Below, piece after piece: positions 1 to 14,482 of a stretch of 64,000 nt of DNA (positions are counted from its first letter, which is position 1; every line of letters begins with the position of its first letter). Origin of the DNA: Pardosa pseudoannulata (Eukaryota > Arthropoda > Arachnida > Araneae > Lycosidae); contig CM063503.1 in NCBI GenBank assembly GCA_032207245.1, positions 102,243,693-102,307,692 on the forward strand, in the 5' to 3' direction. The translations under genes were made by a program, and so were the position numbers. The notes beneath the pieces were generated by a model. That model made no database searches. It was not told the DNA's origin and saw only the letters and a program-made list of their open reading frames with translations.

Positions 1-92
1 AACTGCTACGAACATCCATGCCACTTTGGGATTCGAACCCACGAACTCCCGTTCCGAAGGCCAGCACCCTGACCAATCGGTCATCGTTCGGC
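1..92 (-). mobile_element. tRNA-derived SINE, cut by window edge
   Basis: On the minus strand this reads as a tRNA-like head: an A-box-like stretch (complement of ACCAATCGG), then the B-box core GGTTCGAATCC, followed by the start of the SINE body that recurs about ten times in the window. The body and (AAACC)n tail lie outside the left edge. A short plus-strand reading frame (WDSNPRTP) across it is a by-product of the tRNA-like sequence. Confidence 0.8.
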
Positions 93-2273
93 AACCCATG
101 CGTTAGAACTCTATTTTTAGATATGGAACCGGAAGGATATCTACTAGCGAACATTCGGGAATATTCGCTTGTGTTCCTTGAAAAGAATTGCCGAGAAAAT
201 AGAATCTTAAAGTTATAAAAATATCTATACATATATGTGTGTATGCCTGTTTGTGGATATAAATGTGGGTGTGAGTGGTTATGTAAAACGTCCTTAAAAT
301 TTTAGTCTTATGTAGTTTGGAATTATAAATCCCATCTATGTTGTCCTGAACCTAAACTCGGTCCACTAACTTATCATACAAAATAAAATAATCCAACGGA
401 AGCCATTCATTGATTATTTCATAAATAATCATTAAATAAGGTATTAATTTTTTATAGTCCAAGAAAAAACTCGATGGTCATAATAAAAAAGAGAGCTGTA
501 AAATATGAACTTCTATGTAACCTAGAGGTTTAACCATTGTATTTCTATAAAATACGATTATTAATATGATAGATTTTAAAAAATGCATAGGAATAAAATC
601 TTAAACGTCTCTTTAATAACCCAATGTAAAACAAACTACATTTAAAATTTAAATAAATAAAATTTCATAAACCACCATAAATGGAACAAATACAATACAA
701 ATATATAAAAATCATTAAACAGATATATAAAAGAATGCAATGGCTGTTATGAAATTTATTCAAGCCAAATTCGTTCAAGCGTAAAATATCTGAAAGAATA
801 TCACAACATACAAATTATATCTTACAAAATTGTTACTCTCATCGTAATTTTTTTTCTTTCATCTCAAATTCTGCCGAATTAAAATACAAAAGTAATACTT
901 TTAAAGCTTTAGAATTCTAGTGTTTTCAACTTATATTAATATTGCATTTACACTATGTTGTGAGTTCTAAAAATGTTTTTATGTAGAACCATAAAAGCCC
1001 TTTGAAATGAGGGTTTTATGATTTTTTTATAATTTAAGTAATTTGTCTCACTTTATAAAAGCGCAGATATTCAACTTGTATATGTGTTTATTTACATTTA
1101 GAATTGAGAAAAGAATAAATCACTCTATAAAAGATTATTATTTACAGAAATTTGTTCTGGATGCGAAAGATTCACAATTTTTTTTCAATAAACAAGAAAA
1201 GCTTTATTTCTCTTGAACACTGACTTTAAATTAATGCATTGTCGCATTAATAAAGAATTATCATTTCACGCCACAAATAAAGTATTCATTTAATGTTTCT
1301 TTTCATGCATTTTATTACGGTAATTCATATTTTCATTAAAAATAAATATAATTATGTTTTGTTTTCCCTTTATCTCTCATTTTAGAGTTTATGGGGATTC
1401 TCGTTCTTCTCATCCTTATTTCAAACTCAAATGAGTCTCACCCTTTGTTTATATCATTTTAACAGTCACATTTTCAGGCATTTCATCTCTTCGTAATCAC
1501 CTCATCTTTTATGCACCACGACTCTTTATGGTCTTCATTTAACTAACTCATTTTACAGCTATGTTACCTATTTGTCTTTATTTATTTTAAGAACAGAATT
1601 TTTATTGTTTTACATTTTAAATACCCCGGAATAGCAAATATAGTTTCACTAGTAACTATATCACATTGTAATAAAATATCATATAGATCTAGGCAATAAA
1701 ATTGCATAAGAAACATTTCAGACTAATTGAAAAGCCTATAAAACCAGACTAAAATATACTGCAATAACCAAAAATTAAGGAATAAAATAAGTATTAAAAA
1801 TTCTTTATTTTTCAATTCTCATAGTTTTTTAAATAATTAATTCTGGGTGTGTATATTTTTAATGTACCTTCTTCAGCTTCACACGTGTTCTATATTGGCC
1901 TAACTCATAGGTTAGAAATTAAATATTTTTAAAATAATACACATGAATTACATCACACTAAATGAAAAAACTACCAGTAAAGATATTGGTGCAACAGCGA
2001 AAAAGTTATGAATAAAATAAGTTCGGTCTAGAATTCAAAGGCCTATAAGAATGTTCAGAAGTTTGCATGCTGTTCATGTTTTTACATGAACAGCAAGCAA
2101 ACTGGATAAAACTTTTATTTAGATACAAATAATTGTCTTGGTTTATAAATTCATACAAGTGTTTCTTTTATTTGGCGACTGTGTTCAGATTTCTCCTTCA
2201 CTAGGGAATATAAAACCAAAGGTAATAAGGTGAGAAGCAACGCCTTAACCACCTAGATTAAACCAACAGTATT

Positions 2274-2274
<1 letters not shown>
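93..2274. other. Anonymous AT-rich DNA
   Basis: About 2.2 kb with no reading frame of interest, no recognisable transposon termini and many homopolymer A/T runs. The only structures I see are short hairpins at 989-1019 and 2061-2102. Confidence 0.6.
2061..2102. repeat. Perfect 11-bp hairpin with outer stem
   Basis: GCTGTTCATGT (2069-2079), a TTTT loop, then its exact complement ACATGAACAGC (2084-2094). A further six pairs (GTTTGC/GCAAAC) lie outside a small interior loop. The stem is too short for a typical pre-miRNA. Confidence 0.8.

Positions 2275-2331
<57 letters not shown>
2275..2331. repeat. (TA)n microsatellite
   Basis: About 28 uninterrupted AT dinucleotides, directly abutting the 5' side of the candidate LTR that follows. 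Confidence 0.95.
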
Positions 2332-2841
<510 letters not shown>

Positions 2842-2844
<3 letters not shown>

Positions 2845-3495
2845 TGTTATTTAAATATATGAATATTTATGAAAATTTAATTTTCTACATCCTATATCAA
2901 TACTTTTTGACTGATTTGCATGACATTTTGTATGCCAAATGGTTTTACATTTTGAAGCTCATAGATCCGCCCCATCTATTCTTCGTAAAATAATCCTTCA
3001 GCCCTTTTCAAGGATCTTTTTTACGATCTCGGAGAAATTTACAAGCAATTTTCAATATAAAAGCCAATTTTTTTTATGCCATCATTTTAAATTTTATTTT
3101 CGAATTCAGTTTCAGGACATAAATTTCTTAATGACAATGTATGACGTCCTAATGCCGCTGAATATAAAATAACTTGATTTCTAATTCCATCATTATTAAA
3201 TATCTTTTTCATCTTTTTTCTCTCAGGGTAAAATATCTTACAAATAATTAGATTCTGCATATGTCATTTAAATATTATATACACATATATACAAATATAT
3301 AATTTTTAATAATTTAAAATTTAATCGTCAGTTAATTTTCATGGCTGAAATTGTGAAAAGATGAGTATTCTATACTTAACTAAAACGACTCATGATAAAA
3401 TTAAGTTTCTTATTTTGTTAATCTTGTTAAATTGCTTTATTCTTCAAAGAAGTGATTAAATTGTTTATGACTGTTTTTGATTTCGTAAATTAAGG

Positions 3496-3542
<47 letters not shown>

Positions 3543-5659
3543 GACTATTTGTTTTTATGTGAATGTTCCACACTAGAAAACTCATAATATTATATAGACC
3601 AATGCAATAAGGACAATTTGATATGTAACAATAAAAAAAATATGTATTTTTTAAAGTCATCGTGTATTGTAAAAACAACCATGACCCTCATTACTTTCTA
3701 ACCACAACATAGAATTTGAGAGTTTTTTCTTATTTTTACCCTTACAACTTTATTTTTTTGATGAATACTGGAAGGCATTTAAAAACCTGAGCAATACCAG
3801 GTGCCTCATTTAGCTAAAAAAAATGATAAAGTAAACAAAAGAGGAAAATAATATTTAATAAGTAATAAATAAACCGTAGCGCTAAAATCCAAATCAAACA
3901 AAAACTTCATGAATATATGTAAAGCCTTGTCAACTATGTCTAAAACATGATCACACCTTGTTTCTCTAAAATTAATGAAACTCTTTAAAAAGTATAACGC
4001 CTCATTTTTGTTTTGTACGTTTGTGTGTATATGTATGCTTTTGCAAGCATTTTACATATGAATTTACATATGCATGTATGAAATCCACTGCTTTTTAAAT
4101 TACTTATATATTATATAAATCTTAAAAATGTATCATAATAAAACATAAATCTTTATAATACAGTATTTTTTCTCCTTATTTACTGCCATAATTTTCACCT
4201 ATTTCATTTTATCCCGCAAAATGAAATGAATATCAAACATTTTAACACATAATTTTATTCTACAAAATCAGCGAATATTAACATTGCACTGTTCTCATTT
4301 ACATTTTCTGCATAGATAAACTTAAACGTTAGAATTCAAATTTGAATAATACTGGATAAAAAGGAGAAAATAATTATATTTTGAATTTCTATGAATAATT
4401 TTTCTGCGTTTAAGATTCTGTTTAGTAATAGTTCTTCCCTGCATTTCAGAATGCTGACACATAACAAAAAAAATTGCAATTACTTTGCAATGTATTTAAT
4501 TTCAATTACTATTCTTAGATGAACTGAGCTACACCGAATCTTTTATGAAATCAATTTACCCTGTTTTGTTTTTCTCTCTGCATAAAATATTTTTTTCTGG
4601 AGCTTTAAAAAAAATTCTCCCCATATACTAATTTAATAAGAATTTAATTCGATTATACATCGCTTTTAAATGTGTTGGTCAAATTTTTATTCTTTTTATT
4701 ATTCAAGTTCAAAGCAAAAAAGACGTATTTTATCGATTAGTAGCAATTACAAAAATTGCATTTCTAGGATAGTATTAGTTGAAAATTTCTCTGCCCTGCA
4801 ATGAAAAACTCAAATCCCTAATGACTGGGATTTTATATTAAATTTATATTAACATGTCTGTAAAATACACATGAATCATATTAACAAAATATTTTTTAAT
4901 TACATGGTTGAAACGAGAGATGACACATATATTTATTCCATTTAAAAGACTTACAGTCTGTCCACGATTCCCTTATCAGATCTCTCTATGTCTGAAAAAT
5001 TCGAGTCTATGAAGAAAATAAGGAAGCCTTCTTTCGTCGCTGAGTTTGTTTATAAAACATTCGGAGTCACGCGATTTTTGTGAGATGCAATATTAAATGA
5101 AATATTGAATTGATATATCAAGAAGCAAAGGCGTGTACGTGACAAAAATTAAAATTTGAAAATAACTATTTAAAAGGATAGGAGAAAGATATAGTTCATA
5201 TTTAAACTGACACAAACATATATGACAGGATTATAACAAAATATATTTATATCAGAAATTTTAGAATTTTCTGTTTAATCTGAACTTTGCACAGTTTTAC
5301 ATAGTTGCATAGTCATTGCTTTTTATTGATTTAATTGTGTCTCAAAATTCTTTCCCTTTCATACAGGATCAAAACTCTATTCCAAAGAATGCAGAGAAGG
5401 GAGGGTTAAAACTTTTCCACTCATTTTTGCCTAATATTTACTCCCATAGTATGAATGGAATGTTCTTGGCACTTTACCATCTGGAATCTTACAGCCGTCG
5501 TCGGATTGTATTTCTATTTTCTGTAAATTAGAATCAAAATAATTCATTTTGCCATTGAAATGTTTGGAATAAAGTCTAAAATTTGTAATCCTATAGATTT
5601 TGAATAAATATATTTGAATACATAAATACATATTTTATTTCTTTATATGTATATATGTT

Positions 5660-5660
<1 letters not shown>
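2842..5660. other. Anonymous AT-rich DNA
   Basis: No transposase, reverse transcriptase or host-protein motif was recognised in six frames. It contains one (TA)n tract at 3499-3540. The short open frames are ordinary for such composition. Confidence 0.6.
3499..3540. repeat. (TA)n microsatellite
   Basis: About 21 TA dinucleotides without interruption. Confidence 0.95.

Positions 5661-5736
<76 letters not shown>
5661..5736. repeat. (TA)n(TG)n microsatellite
   Basis: A short TA tract passes directly into about 26 TG dinucleotides. Confidence 0.95.
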
Positions 5737-5738
<2 letters not shown>

Positions 5739-5929
5739 TCTGCAAAAAGCTGCATATCACAATCTTAAAATAAAATAGCCCGTATTTAATTTGCCAGAGC
5801 TTTCTTTTGCAAGAGTCCACTCCTTAAAAAAGTCCAAATAAATTAGTCAAAACATTGAAAGATCCGATTCGAAATTAAGAAATACAATTAAGACATTATT
5901 CAGATAATATTTTATATATTTTCTATAGT

Positions 5930-5931
<2 letters not shown>

Positions 5932-6017
<86 letters not shown>
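5932..6017. repeat. (TA)n microsatellite
   Basis: About 43 uninterrupted TA dinucleotides ending in a short GCGTGTGTGC tail. Confidence 0.95.
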
Positions 6018-6020
<3 letters not shown>

Positions 6021-7655
6021 TGTGTGCAATGATAAAAAAAGAACGCGGTAATGAACCATTCTTACACTTTTCACGCTTGTATTATCATGAATGAAATATA
6101 AAAATTCTTCATTGTGTTCTATATATCACAATGTTGAGAGATCAAATAGCTGATGAGTACACCATGCAATGTTACTTCCAAAGATGCAGAATATTCCTTT
6201 TTCTATATTATTTTCACCAAACATTTAGATTGGGTCAACAATGCAAAATAGGTCCATGCTAATTAATACTTTTAAAAACCAAATTAATAAAGTACACATA
6301 TAGAAAACTTATTTCAACTATCTATATCGGGTCTACTTCAAACTCAGATTTCAAAAAATGCCAAGGGATAGCTTAACCTCACACTTCTAAGTTATTGTAA
6401 ATGTTTATATCGCCTCCTGACTTTGTAGTTCTCCACACGTGGTTTCAAACTTTCTGATTTTTTGTAGGTACAAAAGTGAATATAGTAACCATTCCCTGAT
6501 AACATAAGTTTCCCTAAACCCCAGATATCTAGTAACGTCTTTCTCGACACCAGAGTAAACGAACTCATGTGTTTTTAGCAGCAACTACAAGTTTTCTCAC
6601 TGGCATGCCTACACTAACCTTCTGAAATTCTCTTCGACCCATTTACGCCGAGATCGAGTTTTTGTTGTAGGAATGTGGCAGCTGTCCACGAGCCCACTTT
6701 TCAACAAGAGAGAGCCGCATTCTTGCAGATTTTGCTAGTGAGTTTCTTTATTGCACTGAGAAAGAACCTTTTTAAGAAACAGCTCTATTCTTCTCCTAGT
6801 CTTTTTATTCCTGTATTTCGTATGCACTGTTTCTGCACAAAGGATTTTTATTTACTTTAAGAACTTTGAATTTTTTTTTTTTTAGAATTTTAACATTTTT
6901 TTATCATTGTATTGCAGATTATGGTGCTACAACAAACCCAAATATTGATGTTAATTACATAGTAAGCTGTATAAGAAAGTTTTGTTGATTGTTTACGTCC
7001 CGCAACATTACTACTAATAAAATTAACTAGTAGAACAAATGATTTTAAAATGATTATCAAATGATTTTAAAAACTTTATTGCTAAAATAAACTTTGTTAT
7101 ATTTTTTTAAAAATGCGAAGCTGGCAGAAGATTTCACAAAAACCTTCTTTAAAATCCTTTATGTAAAAATAATTTTGGAGCAAATATACAATATGAAAAA
7201 GGCATGTATATTATTGTGTCTATAGAAAATACATTTAAAGTCAATAAATTTTTCTTTTTGTGTTTAAATTTTATAATTATTTTTAATATGTTTCAAATAA
7301 TATATCCTACTATTTGAAAATTTCATTTAAAATTCATTCTTGTTGAGATACAAAGGGTAAAAAAACATTGAAATTATAACTTTCGAAAACTGAATGATTT
7401 TTCTTTTCCAGTGAAATGGACCAAAAAATATAAGTGTATTTGAAAATTGGGAAAAAATATTTTAATTCTTCGTGAATGAACACGAACAAAACAGTTATAT
7501 TTCTTTTATGTATTACTGGCGTGACAAAAGTAAGAGTAAAAAAGAATGTTAAAAATTTCGTTAGATATTTTTGATGCAGATTCAAATTACACGGTTTGTT
7601 ATTCAATTTTCATAATGCAAGTGATCCTAAAAAAGGCGTAGTAATTAATTCAAAC
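6018..7655. other. Anonymous DNA with a GC-richer patch
   Basis: Mostly AT-rich. The stretch 6390-6800 is less AT-rich, and on the minus strand it has an AATAAAG motif (plus-strand CTTTATT near 6738). This could be old LTR or other repeat debris, but I found no matching second copy and no protein motif. Confidence 0.45.
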
Positions 7656-7802
<147 letters not shown>

Positions 7803-8247
7803 ATTAAATTTATAAAATGTATAGAATTAACAAAATACACCAAGAAGTTACACACTTCTTCTTTTCTAAATTAAAATTTCATCGGTAATATCGAATAATT
7901 CTAAACCTGCCATAATTATTTGTGAATTACAAATAATCCCATCTAAAGAGATAGGAAGGCAGTACAATTTGCTACCAAATAAGTGAAAATTCCTTTTTAA
8001 ATGGTTTTACATAATGCAAGTCACCCTGCTGCTAAGAATATATCTGAAGAAGTATCCATTAAATACTAACCAAAGTTCATGACAACTATTACTCTTATAT
8101 ATGAAAAAGCATATATTTTCTCACTAAATATCTAATTTCATAAAACAGTTTTAGGTGACATATTTTAAAAGTTATAGTGTTCGCCCTGGAAATTTGGCCA
8201 AAATTTGCTTTCCCGCTATACACTCCCTCTAGCCTTGGCCCTGCGTG

Positions 8248-8249
<2 letters not shown>

Positions 8250-8330
<81 letters not shown>

Positions 8331-8356
8331 AGAGAAAGAGAGAAAGAGAGAGATTG

Positions 8357-8429
<73 letters not shown>

Positions 8430-8431
8430 TA
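8250..8431. repeat. Five-motif compound microsatellite
   Basis: (TA)n, (TG)n, a GA-rich block with AAAG units, (AT)n again, then (GTAT)n. Reading frames on both strands through it give only low-complexity peptides. Confidence 0.95.
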
Positions 8432-8773
8432 AGAAATAAACGAGAGATTCATTCAAAAACACAACACATTTTATTTCTGTTTTCGCTGCATCAAATCAAT
8501 ACAACAAGCAAGCACTTTGGAACATCGTGCACACACACTTTTTAAGTAGAGATTCCTAAGGTAAAAATACCACGAATAATCCCTAAGCACATTTGATCAC
8601 GTGATAAAAATACCCATGTTTAAAAATAACGAGTTTACTATTGGCTAAAGGAGTGCAGCTGAATTAAGCCTATAGCGTGTCTGGAGGGAAAAATCGGAAT
8701 TACAGCTCAAACCCCAACGTAATTTATGAACAGAAATTATTAAATTAATATTAAAATATGTAAATAAGGGATT

Positions 8774-8815
<42 letters not shown>

Positions 8816-9689
8816 CAATTTAAATTTTTATAATTGCTTGCAAATACGTGATTATATTTATACTGATCATTCAAAGACTTTGAGCTATCGGATGTTAATT
8901 GTTTGTAGTCTTTATTCGTACTTCATAGTCTCTGACAGCCATTCATATTTAATCATATATTACTAAAAGTATCTACTCTTCATATCCTTTATTAGATCAA
9001 GTTTTGATGTATGTTTGCTTCATGCTCATATGATTTATTTTACCAGGTTCCTGTCTTATAGGAAGCCAAAGATATGTTTTTGTGACAGAGTAATGTGAGA
9101 TGAAAGAACTCTTTTGAAATCTATATGGTACTGTGATTGGGAATAATGTGTACATCAACTCTATCTCTGAGAATAAAGCTCTTAGAAATCTTTATTCACT
9201 TGAAAGAAGCATCTTTATGATAAGACGGTAAAATATCATATCTTACTTCTATATACAATTGCTATTAATATGCATTAAAAAAGGAATCTTAAAAATTTCT
9301 TATCTATAAAAGTGTAACTGCAATATAAATGAGGTTTTGGTATTGATTTTTCTTAATTAGTTTAATAAATTTTTTAATTTTTTAATAAGTAGTATTTTAC
9401 ATTGACTTATCGATCTTTAATGTCTTTACAATCTCGTAAAACGACACTATTGTAAATGTTTATTTTCTAAAAAGTACTTGAAACAGTTGTTTTGAATTAA
9501 TGCATTATTATGGTTTTACAATAGTATATTCTACAAATAATTCTTTTATTATATGAATTAAATAACTACTCCAACTTTTTTCTTTCCCAAGTTTTTATGC
9601 AGTAGAAAGAGTAATTATTTTGTTTAATTTTTACTCTAATTTAAATGAAAGCATTACGTGATCAAAAATCTCTTTCGATTAACTTCTCA
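8432..9689. other. Anonymous AT-rich DNA
   Basis: No recognisable gene or element. One short (TA)n tract lies at 8779-8814. Confidence 0.6.
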
Positions 9690-10040
9690 AGCATTTTTTA
9701 AGAGTTGCTATGTGAGATCGTAATTTGGAACTTTTGATTAAAGAAATAAATTCTTGTATGGACACGCTTTCAATCAGCAAATTTTAAATGTACTTACTCC
9801 TTGTACTGAGAACAAACAACAGTTTTTTCTTTCTAGAGGACTTTTAACCTGTTTCAGTGCAGAAGAGTAACGTATGCTTATCCCAAGTGATTTAGGTATG
9901 AAATTGTTAAATGGCAAATTAATTAAGCATATCTGGATGCTAAATTTTCAAGGGAACTTTCATTGTTATTATACCATGAAATATTCTATAAGAAATTTTA
10001 GAACAAACCAATAACTTTGCGTGGCGTTCTTACTTTAGAT

Positions 10041-10676
10041 CAGTGCTTCTCAAGGGGGGCAGAGGGACGATGATGGGGGGCAGGGAACTTGTTTCGCAGT
10101 AGGGCGCTGGTGTAAACAGGTTTTCACTTTCAAACTTACAAAATGTTTAACAATACTAAATAAATATATTACATTAATTCCAGTAAAAAAACAAACTTAC
10201 GTTGTGGTTCCAAAACCAGTTATTTTCATTCCTTATGTTCTTTGTGAAATTGGGCCGACATTCAGAAAAATATATTTAATCAACAGCATTCATTTGGTTT
10301 GGTTTGGAAACCTATGGTTTACTCTTTTTCAACATGAGACCTTTTGAATCCGGGACCTACTACTTAAAGTATATTCCTAAACATGGTTACGAACATTCAT
10401 GACCCAGTGGGATTTGAACCCACGAACTCCAGAACTAAAGGTCAGTGCCCTAGACATTCGGCATAGCATTCTTTTGAGCGATACTTCAGTGTGTTCCAGT
10501 AACAAAAATTTGATTTGCAACTCTATTGAAGAAAATTACTTAAACATTTTGCCTCTTTTAACTTAGTACTTCTCCAACCTTACACTTTAAATTACGGGAT
10601 TTTTTACAAAGGGGGGGCTGAACACATTTCGGCTCTGTAGGGGGGGAGGTAGCTTAAAAAAAGTTGAGAATCACTG
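10041..10676. mobile_element. Non-autonomous hAT element
   Basis: Terminal inverted repeats CAGTGCTTCTCAA (10041-10053) and TTGAGAATCACTG (10664-10676) match the classic hAT terminus. They are flanked by an 8-bp target duplication, CTTTAGAT (10033-10040) and TTTTAGAT (10677-10684), with one mismatch. There is no transposase frame, so it is a MITE-like passenger. Both ends carry G-runs of six or seven near the terminus. A SINE at 10293-10462 inserted into it later. Confidence 0.88.
10293..10462 (-). mobile_element. SINE nested in hAT element
   Basis: It starts on the plus strand with the tail complement TTTGGTTTGGTTTGG and ends with the tRNA-like head containing the B-box complement GGATTTGAACC. 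A probable target duplication, AGCATTC plus a T-rich stretch, lies on both sides (about 10285 and 10465). The copy is diverged from the family consensus. Confidence 0.85.
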
Positions 10677-11410
10677 TTTTAGATTAACGAACATCAAAGG
10701 TCCTGCTTGATGCCGTATGTGAACTTAATTTAGAACTTTTAATTAAAAAGTTGATTATTTATAGAAAAAAAAGAAATGCTTATATCAAAACACTTTTGAA
10801 TATATGCAGCATGTACTCGAAAAACTGTAAATTAATCACAAGTTTATCTTTCTTGAGAATTTTTACCTGTTTTACTGGAGCAAAGGAGCATATTCTTAAG
10901 AGAACTAGTTGTCTGTGAAGTTATTAAATAATAAATGAATGACGCATAGCTGAATCATAATTTTTTTAAAGGAGCTTTCTTTCTTATTATATCCTGGAAA
11001 TAATCTGAAAATATTTTAGAACATACCAGTGCCTTTACATGTTTTCCTTTATTCATTTAAACTAATATCATTGTTCAAGAGTCATGCATGATCGTAATCT
11101 AAAACTTTAGATTAAAAAATTAATTATTAAGAAAAACCAATATTCGTATAAAAAAACAAATAAAATTAATGTTTTATACTGGGAATCCAACAGCAGTTTG
11201 CATCTCTGGGAGAATTTTATTCTGTTTTACTGAAACAGGGGAACATATATCAAACCAAAAAGAATTAGTTTTTATGAAATTATTAAATAACAAATTGATT
11301 ACATATGGCTAGTTAACATGATGCAGCTTTTTAAGGACTCTCCAATACTCTCCAATAAATGTTAGGACATACTAATAACTTTGCTTGATCTTCTTTCATT
11401 GGATAGACGA

Positions 11411-13737
11411 ATATCAGTTTTCCTTTTTCACCAAAATCTTAACTTTATTTTTCAAAGTGATATCATATAACTCATTAATGGGAATAATGATATTATCCCT
11501 TCATTCATTCATTCTCATTCTGTGTTTATGGACACATATATTCATATATTCACAGGCAAAGAATGAAGCGTCTTTTTAGATTTCTAAAAGCTTTGAATAA
11601 GTAATGAAAGTACATACTAACACAGTAGAGAAACGTAGAAACGTGTGGCTTTCATAAAGGGCTAGCTCTTTTGTTAACTAATATTAAATTCACAGAATTA
11701 CAGCAATTTCAAAATTTAAAAATTTAATAGTATTGTCTATGTTAGTTTTTTGTGACTTAATATTAAATTTTCTATTGTATTTCTTCATAATGTAATAAAT
11801 TTATTTATAAATACTTTAATATGAAGAGTTAATTAAATATGTAGTTGTTTATTAAAAAGTAAATAAACATTAGTGTTATAACAAGTTATTACTTTTATGT
11901 GAATACAAAATATGAAACTTTTTATGCTTAGTAATAAATAAATGACTTAATTGGAGTTTTATCATAGTATTTCTATATAATGAAATAAATTGATATAACC
12001 ATACAAAAACTATAGTAATTTCACATAAGTTACATCCTCAGTTATATCAAATTTTGCAGTTTCCTTTATTGCTATGTAATTTAGTGTGGCTTCTAATTGT
12101 AAAAAATTTTCCATCTGGGATATAATGTTAACAATTAAAAACGTTATAATAAGAATTGACAAATGGATGATCAGTTACGGCGCTATCTTTATTAGAACTA
12201 AAGTCCTGGTTCGAATTTCACAACTATAATTTGTAAACTTTGGGTATCTGCTATTATTAGTAGAAATCTATTAAACCTGTACGTATAACAATTTTGACTA
12301 TAAGAGACCTAAAATATCTAAATAGCTATAATAATAATAATCTATAAAGTCTAACTTTTAAATTATACTAATAATAACTAATTACCATATTTTCAGATAT
12401 GCATGCAGTTTATTGGTGCTTTTTGCACAAAAAACTCTCGTATATATTCTATCTAACAATGCTTTCAAACAATTATTACACTGCTTTTAGATTTTAAATT
12501 AAGATTATTTTAAATAATAGGATACAATACTATAAGATTTCATTTCTTAATGTTTGAAAGAGCAGCTGTGATATGTATTAATAACATTAAAATGTGCTGA
12601 AACTGGTTATGACATTTTCAACACATTTAAAACTAATATTCACTCGTCAATAAAAAAATATTAATTTTAGAAAAGCTTAAGGATCGCAATTTACTAATTG
12701 AAATAACTATAATGACTATAACTTAATCTTAAATGGCAACGACTCTACTCTAATATTTTACTTTTATTTATTTTTAGCCGTGTTAAATGAACTCATGTTT
12801 GAACAATAAGAAAGGAGAGACACAAGTGAAATTAGATATTTAAACGTCTCTGATTACCATTCATTATTGTAAAAGAAGTAAACCTTTCAATAAAACAAAG
12901 AACCAAAATCTTCTGTTATTTATATTGGGGAACCGTCTTGAGTTCGCATACTCTGATTTCTTCAACAATCTTTCAGATTTAGTGGGTTTATATTTTCAAG
13001 ATAATCAAGCAAAAAGGAAATAAAACAAGAAATGGATGTTTCATATGAGTATAAAAAATAGATAACATCTTTCATTCAATTAATACATTTTTTGTCTGTA
13101 ATTTGCTGATTGAACCAATTTATGCCCCTGCAGATTTTTTTATTAAATAAATAGAATAAAAAATATTTTTAAAAGCTACAATATTTTTATTTTAAAATTT
13201 TTCTTATCCTTGGACAAAAGCCGTTCTGTCATTAGTTTTATTAAACTTGTTTTTATTTCAATCCTTACTTTATCAATCGTTAAACGTAACATACGACTCT
13301 TACTTCAAAAAAGGTAATAGTTTGAAGGAAAATACATACATGTATTACACTATGCTTTTTTAAACCTTTTTAATCAAACCAAGTTCTGAAATGTCTAAAT
13401 TTTCAGAAGTTATTGCGAAAAATGTAATTTAGTTCATATGTGAACAATATTTACAAATATCTTATATTATTAGAGTCCTGTATTTTCCTTAAAATATTAT
13501 TCCAAATATTTCCTGATTCGGGTTGCCATGAAAGATGAGAGGTAATTTTTTAATATTATAAAGTGTTCATTGATTTTTCTTTCAAACACATTACAAGGTC
13601 GTACATTGTGATAATTCGGTATTTCAGCAACCCCCAGACCTGGCCAACTATATGAGTATTAGCAACCATATAAGTATAAGCAATTTATACCAGCTGACGC
13701 ACTTTATGTATGTTATGTATGTATGTTTGTATATATA
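11411..13737. other. Anonymous AT-rich DNA
   Basis: No protein motif was recognised. It contains a possible degenerate SINE at 12165-12290 and otherwise only simple AT-rich sequence. Confidence 0.6.
12165..12290 (+). mobile_element. Possible degenerate tRNA-derived SINE
   Basis: A B-box-like GGTTCGAATTTCAC follows an A-box-like GATCAGTTACGGCGC at plausible spacing. The downstream body resembles the window's SINE family only loosely, and no tail is visible. Confidence 0.35.
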
Positions 13738-14073
13738 TGACATATAGAAGTGGTTAAGGCATGGATGACACATTTGATTTCATATATAATAACTTCTTTA
13801 TTGTCATCCTTCTGTAAACAGCTATGACGTTTAGAAATCCTTTGTTCTCATACTTTGCCACGACAAGCTTGGAGGATGTTATCAGCTCAGAACTGTCTTT
13901 TTTAGCGTTGCTGCCTAAGTAAAATTCCTATGTCTACTTTTGCGTCGGCTCTTTTAATTTATATAGCTCCGCTCGAGGGTGTGTCTTTCTCCTATTACGC
14001 TGTCATTAATGAGTTTTTAACTATTTTTAATTATAACTCGTTTAATTCTTAACCACCATCTTTAAACCTGGCA
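13738..14073 (-). mobile_element. Candidate solo LTR, copy B
   Basis: A 336-bp homologue of 2332-2662, beginning TGACATAT and ending CCTGGCA on the plus strand. The minus strand has a clear TATA box (CTATATAAATT, 13957-13966) and, about 160 bp downstream, AATAAA (13797-13802). That is the order expected in the U3-R of an LTR. Like copy A it is bounded by TA/CA microsatellites on both sides. No internal retroelement sequence is attached. Confidence 0.55.
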
Positions 14074-14168
14074 TATATACACACACACATATATGTGTGT
14101 GTGTGTGGTTATATACATACATATATATAAACATATGTATACACACATATATATACATATATATATCA
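14074..14168. repeat. Degenerate TA/CA/TG microsatellite
   Basis: Short interrupted runs of TA, CA and TG, abutting the LTR-like copy B. Confidence 0.85.
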
Positions 14169-14482
14169 GGTGGGTATAATTGAACACAATACATTATTAT
14201 TAAAGTTTCCCTGTTATTCATTAATTAGTAAAAATTAGTATTAAAAATTTACAAATGTGCATAAATAGCTATAATGCTAATCAGTCAATCTATACAATAA
14301 TCTTACATTTACTATAATAAATTCGATATTTTTTTCAATTATAATTTTTGTGAATTCCACTGATGGACCCAAAAGTTTACTGACGGGTTGCATGTACTCC
14401 ATAGGCTACAATTTGATCACCAATTATCTACCCGATAGAAAGAAGTTTAAAGAACTGCTGGGAAAAACTAATTCTCTATGTA

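Larger units (their letters stand above)
9690..11410. repeat. Three-unit tandem duplication (~365 bp), interrupted by hAT
   Basis: Three diverged units begin near 9690, 10677 and 11060. Shared landmarks are a GATCGTAAT-like start followed by GAACTTTTGATTAAA variants, a central GAATTTTTACCTGTTTTACTG-like segment, and an end segment resembling ACCAATAACTTTGC. A hAT element sits at the junction of units 1 and 2 and accounts for the long apparent spacing. Divergence between units suggests an old duplication that predates the transposon. Confidence 0.75.

Noticed and set aside
989..1019. Transcription-terminator-like hairpin
   Set aside because: A short imperfect inverted repeat in AT-rich eukaryotic DNA. 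There is no gene upstream and no reason to call a terminator.
4951..5070. Tc1-like terminus (ACAGTCTGTCCACGATT)
   Set aside because: The first bases resemble the 33410 element's end, but similarity stops after about 10 bp and no TA-flanked partner end was found.
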